A DNA stretch of 11,898 bases. Origin: Deinococcus rhizophilus (GTDB taxonomy: Bacteria; Deinococcota; Deinococci; Deinococcales; Deinococcaceae). The translations under genes and the position numbers were made by a program. The first letter of the stretch is position 1; the number at the start of each line of letters is the position of its first letter. The notes below the pieces were generated by a model, which was given only the letters and a program-made list of their open reading frames with translations, was not told the DNA's origin and ran no database searches. Positions 8,036-11,898 of the stretch are shown in pieces. The stretch spans positions 2,908-14,805 of the forward strand of contig NZ_JASNGB010000064.1 in the NCBI RefSeq assembly GCF_030271215.1, written 5' to 3'.

Positions 8036-8383
8036 TCAGGGGGCGGCGTGGGCGGTCAGCCAGGCCCAGGCCTCCGCCTCGGTGGATACGAAGCGAATCA
8101 GGGGATGGGCGGCGTGCTCGTGGGCGAGTTCGGCGAAGCGTTCCCCGTGGGCCGCGAAATCGGGCAGCACCAGCGCCGTGCGGAGGCGGGAGTTGGTGAG
8201 CTTCTGGAACAACTCACCCGCCAAGCCGCCGCGAAGCTCGAAGAACTCCGGGCCGAGGTCCGCCTCGGTCAGGATCAGGCCGTCCAGGCCCCAGGTGGCC
8301 CCGATCAGGTGGAAAACATCGGACAGGCTCCGGATGCCCACGCCCAGTTCCCCCGCCGCCTTGATCTGAAGTTCGTCCCTCAT
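8036..8383 (-). CDS. DUF4180 family protein
   Basis: A 115-aa soluble protein. The central segment LGPEFFELRGGLAGELFQKL, the following NSRLRTALVLPDF, and the end FVSTEAEAWAWL match the DUF4180 pattern as I remember it (FF-L-TG-AGE-QK, then N-R-A-V-DF, then a C-terminal E-A-L helix). The biochemical role of the family is unknown; the alternating strand/helix pattern suggests a small alpha/beta fold. The ATG at 8383 was chosen over an upstream in-frame ATG near 8437 because the TAGCCT box ends exactly 7 nt before it, with no Shine-Dalgarno sequence, as in a leaderless transcript. It converges with the P5C dehydrogenase gene and diverges from the DinB gene with 43 nt between the start codons. 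Confidence 0.85.
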   Translation of the reverse strand: MRDELQIKAAGELGVGIRSLSDVFHLIGATWGLDGLILTEADLGPEFFELRGGLAGELFQKLTNSRLRTALVLPDFAAHGERFAELAHEHAAHPLIRFVSTEAEAWAWLTAHAAP

Positions 8384-8390
8384 CCGGGGC

Positions 8391-8396
8391 AGGCTA
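8391..8396 (-). promoter_or_regulatory. -10 box TAGCCT for leaderless DUF4180
   Basis: On the minus strand TAGCCT is followed by GCCCCGG (7 nt) and ATG 8383. It coincides with the position expected for the -35 element of the divergent DinB gene. Confidence 0.6.
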
Positions 8397-8414
8397 CCCC
8401 GCGCCCCCTTCTGC

Positions 8415-8420
8415 GAGACT
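8415..8420 (+). promoter_or_regulatory. Candidate weak -10 box GAGACT for the DinB-family gene
   Basis: GAGACT is followed by six bases and ATG 8427, with no Shine-Dalgarno sequence. It lacks the usual first T, so this is a weak call. It lies where the -35 of the divergent DUF4180 promoter would be. Confidence 0.35.
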
Positions 8421-8426
8421 GACCCC

Positions 8427-8933
<507 letters not shown>

Positions 8934-9015
8934 GGGAAGCCTCAGCCCCCCGCGTCCTGCAATCAGCCCGAGGTGTTCCGCCCATCCTCCCGACTCCCCG
9001 AAAGGCTCCCCTCCC

Positions 9016-10323
<1,308 letters not shown>

Positions 10324-10333
10324 GTGCACGACG

Positions 10334-10373
10334 AAGGAGGAGCCGCCCAGCACTTCGAGCGGCTCCCCTTTTT
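10334..10373 (+). terminator. Intrinsic terminator of the aminotransferase gene
   Basis: GGAGCCGC (10339-10346) pairs perfectly with GCGGCTCC (10359-10366), the stem can extend with AAGG/CTTT, and TTTTT ends at 10373. On the minus strand the stem is followed only by TCCTTCG, so it is at best a weak terminator for the convergent methionine aminopeptidase gene, whose stop lies 23 nt away. Confidence 0.85.
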
Positions 10374-10396
10374 GGTGCTCCTACCGCTTGATTCCC

Positions 10397-11158
<762 letters not shown>

Positions 11159-11166
11159 AACGGAAA

Positions 11167-11172
11167 AAGCTA
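11167..11172 (-). promoter_or_regulatory. -10 box TAGCTT for methionine aminopeptidase
   Basis: On the minus strand TAGCTT is followed by eight bases and ATG 11158, with no Shine-Dalgarno sequence. The transcript would be leaderless or nearly so. Confidence 0.55.
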
Positions 11173-11177
11173 GCACA

Positions 11178-11189
11178 CCGCTGCAGCGG
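11178..11189. promoter_or_regulatory. Perfect 12-bp palindrome between divergent promoters, candidate operator
   Basis: CCGCTGCAGCGG reads the same on both strands. It lies in the -10/-35 spacer of the methionine aminopeptidase promoter and next to the expected -35 of the M55 gene. That position would let a bound dimer affect both genes. No known operator was recognised. Confidence 0.4.
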
Positions 11190-11210
11190 GACCGGGAACC
11201 CCAGGCACGC

Positions 11211-11216
11211 TACGCT
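11211..11216 (+). promoter_or_regulatory. -10 box TACGCT for the leaderless M55 peptidase gene
   Basis: TACGCT is followed by GCCCGCC (7 nt) and ATG 11224, with no Shine-Dalgarno sequence. The -35 is not recognisable. Confidence 0.6.
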
Positions 11217-11223
11217 GCCCGCC

Positions 11224-11898
11224 ATGAACGTCGTGATCAGCGTGGATATGGAGGGCGTGTGCGGGGTGTCGAGCTGGGTGCAGGTCAGCCCGCCCGAGTT
11301 CGGGGGCCTGGTGAACGGGACCGAGTACCAGGCCGCCCGCACCCAGATGACGCTGGAAGCGGCGGCGGCCGCCGAGGGGGCGCTCGCCGCAGGCGCGACG
11401 GGCGTGCTGGTCAACGACTCGCACGACACGATGCGCAACCTCCTGCCCGAGTTGCTCCCGCGCGGGGTGCGCTTTACCACCGGCAACGACAAGCCGCTGA
11501 GCATGGTGCAGGGCGTGCAGGAAGGGGGCGTTGGGGCGCTGCTGTTCGTCGGCTACCACGCGCGGGCAGGGAGCGTGCGCGGGCCACTGGCACACACCTG
11601 GAACGGCTTTATCCGGGACGTGCGGGTGAACGGCCGCTCCACGGGGGAATACGGCCTGAATGCCCTCGTCGCCGGGCACTACGGGGTACCTGTCGTCTTT
11701 GCCGCCGGGGATGACGTGGCGCTGGCCGAGATCACGGCGGAATTGGGGGAAGGGGTGGTCACCGTGCCCGTCAAGGAGGGGCTGAGCACCTACGCCGCCA
11801 TTCACCTCCACCCAGGTGAGGCCCGCGAGCGCATCCGCGAAGGGGCCGAGCGAGCCGTGCGGGCGGCGGCGGACGCCGCGCCCTACACGACCCGCTGG
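11224..11898 (+). CDS. M55 family D-aminopeptidase (DppA-like), 3' end outside the window
   Basis: The first 225 residues of a zinc aminopeptidase similar to Bacillus subtilis DppA (274 aa), so about 50 residues are missing. All metal and active-site residues expected from DppA are present: D8 and E10 (ISVDMEGVCG), H67 (VNDSHD), H112 (FVGYHARAG), H124 (LAHTW) and E142 (STGEYGLNA). DppA cleaves N-terminal D-amino acids from peptides and is thought to release D-Ala for reuse. Here it could serve turnover of cell-wall peptides. No dpp transporter genes are visible, but the downstream side is cut off. The ATG at 11224 is supported by the -10 box 7 nt upstream and by the family N-terminus. Confidence 0.93.
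   Translation, partial: MNVVISVDMEGVCGVSSWVQVSPPEFGGLVNGTEYQAARTQMTLEAAAAAEGALAAGATGVLVNDSHDTMRNLLPELLPRGVRFTTGNDKPLSMVQGVQEGGVGALLFVGYHARAGSVRGPLAHTWNGFIRDVRVNGRSTGEYGLNALVAGHYGVPVVFAAGDDVALAEITAELGEGVVTVPVKEGLSTYAAIHLHPGEARERIREGAERAVRAAADAAPYTTRW

Noticed and set aside
10349..10379. Alternative AGCAC/GTGCT pairing that could act as an antiterminator at the aminotransferase terminator
   Set aside because: Only 5 bp, located after the stop codon and extending past the T-run, so it would form too late to compete.

Overview
The window looks like chromosomal DNA of a very GC-rich bacterium of the Deinococcus-Thermus lineage, most likely a Deinococcus. This is an inference. It rests on the strong GC bias, on proteins that match Thermus/Deinococcus-type family members from memory (a PruA-type dehydrogenase, a DinB protein, a Nudix hydrolase), and on a recurring promoter style in which a TANNNT -10 box sits 6-9 nt before an ATG with no Shine-Dalgarno sequence. 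That layout matches the leaderless transcripts described for Deinococcus. No insertion sequence, prophage, CRISPR array, tRNA or rRNA was seen. Gene content is mostly ordinary housekeeping.

Region 1 (11-4205, all on the minus strand). Read in the direction of transcription, a small hydrophilic LEA/CsbD-like protein comes first and is closed by an intrinsic terminator. A Nudix hydrolase and a histidine phosphatase follow with overlapping reading frames. Then come a stand-alone response-regulator receiver with its own leaderless promoter and, 34 nt later, a class A penicillin-binding protein that starts at TTG behind a strong ribosome binding site. The Nudix/phosphatase pair has the same two domains, in the same order, as the fused mycobacterial MutT1.

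Region 2 (4206-6455). A divergent intergenic segment rich in GGGGC/GCCCC dyads leads to NADP-type isocitrate dehydrogenase on the plus strand, which ends in a strong terminator. A 71-residue two-helix membrane protein follows. After it lies a 396-nt non-coding stretch with strong secondary structure and an apparent terminator. The only TA dinucleotide between 6057 and 6412 is in the promoter that serves the next gene.

Region 3 (6456-10396). L-glutamate gamma-semialdehyde dehydrogenase (PruA type) converges with a DUF4180 gene, with two bases between the stop codons. DUF4180 diverges from a DinB-family gene across 43 nt, where the two promoters appear to overlap. A class III aminotransferase follows and is closed by an intrinsic terminator.

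Region 4 (10397-11898). Type I methionine aminopeptidase (minus) diverges from an M55 D-aminopeptidase (plus, cut by the window edge). A perfect 12-bp palindrome lies in the shared 65-nt promoter region.

Several genes bear on amino-acid and peptide turnover (proline/glutamate catabolism, an aminotransferase, two peptidases) and on entry of carbon into the TCA cycle. They are separate transcription units and I see no evidence of one dedicated system. The least explained elements are the structured 6060-6365 segment and the compact DUF4180/DinB promoter.
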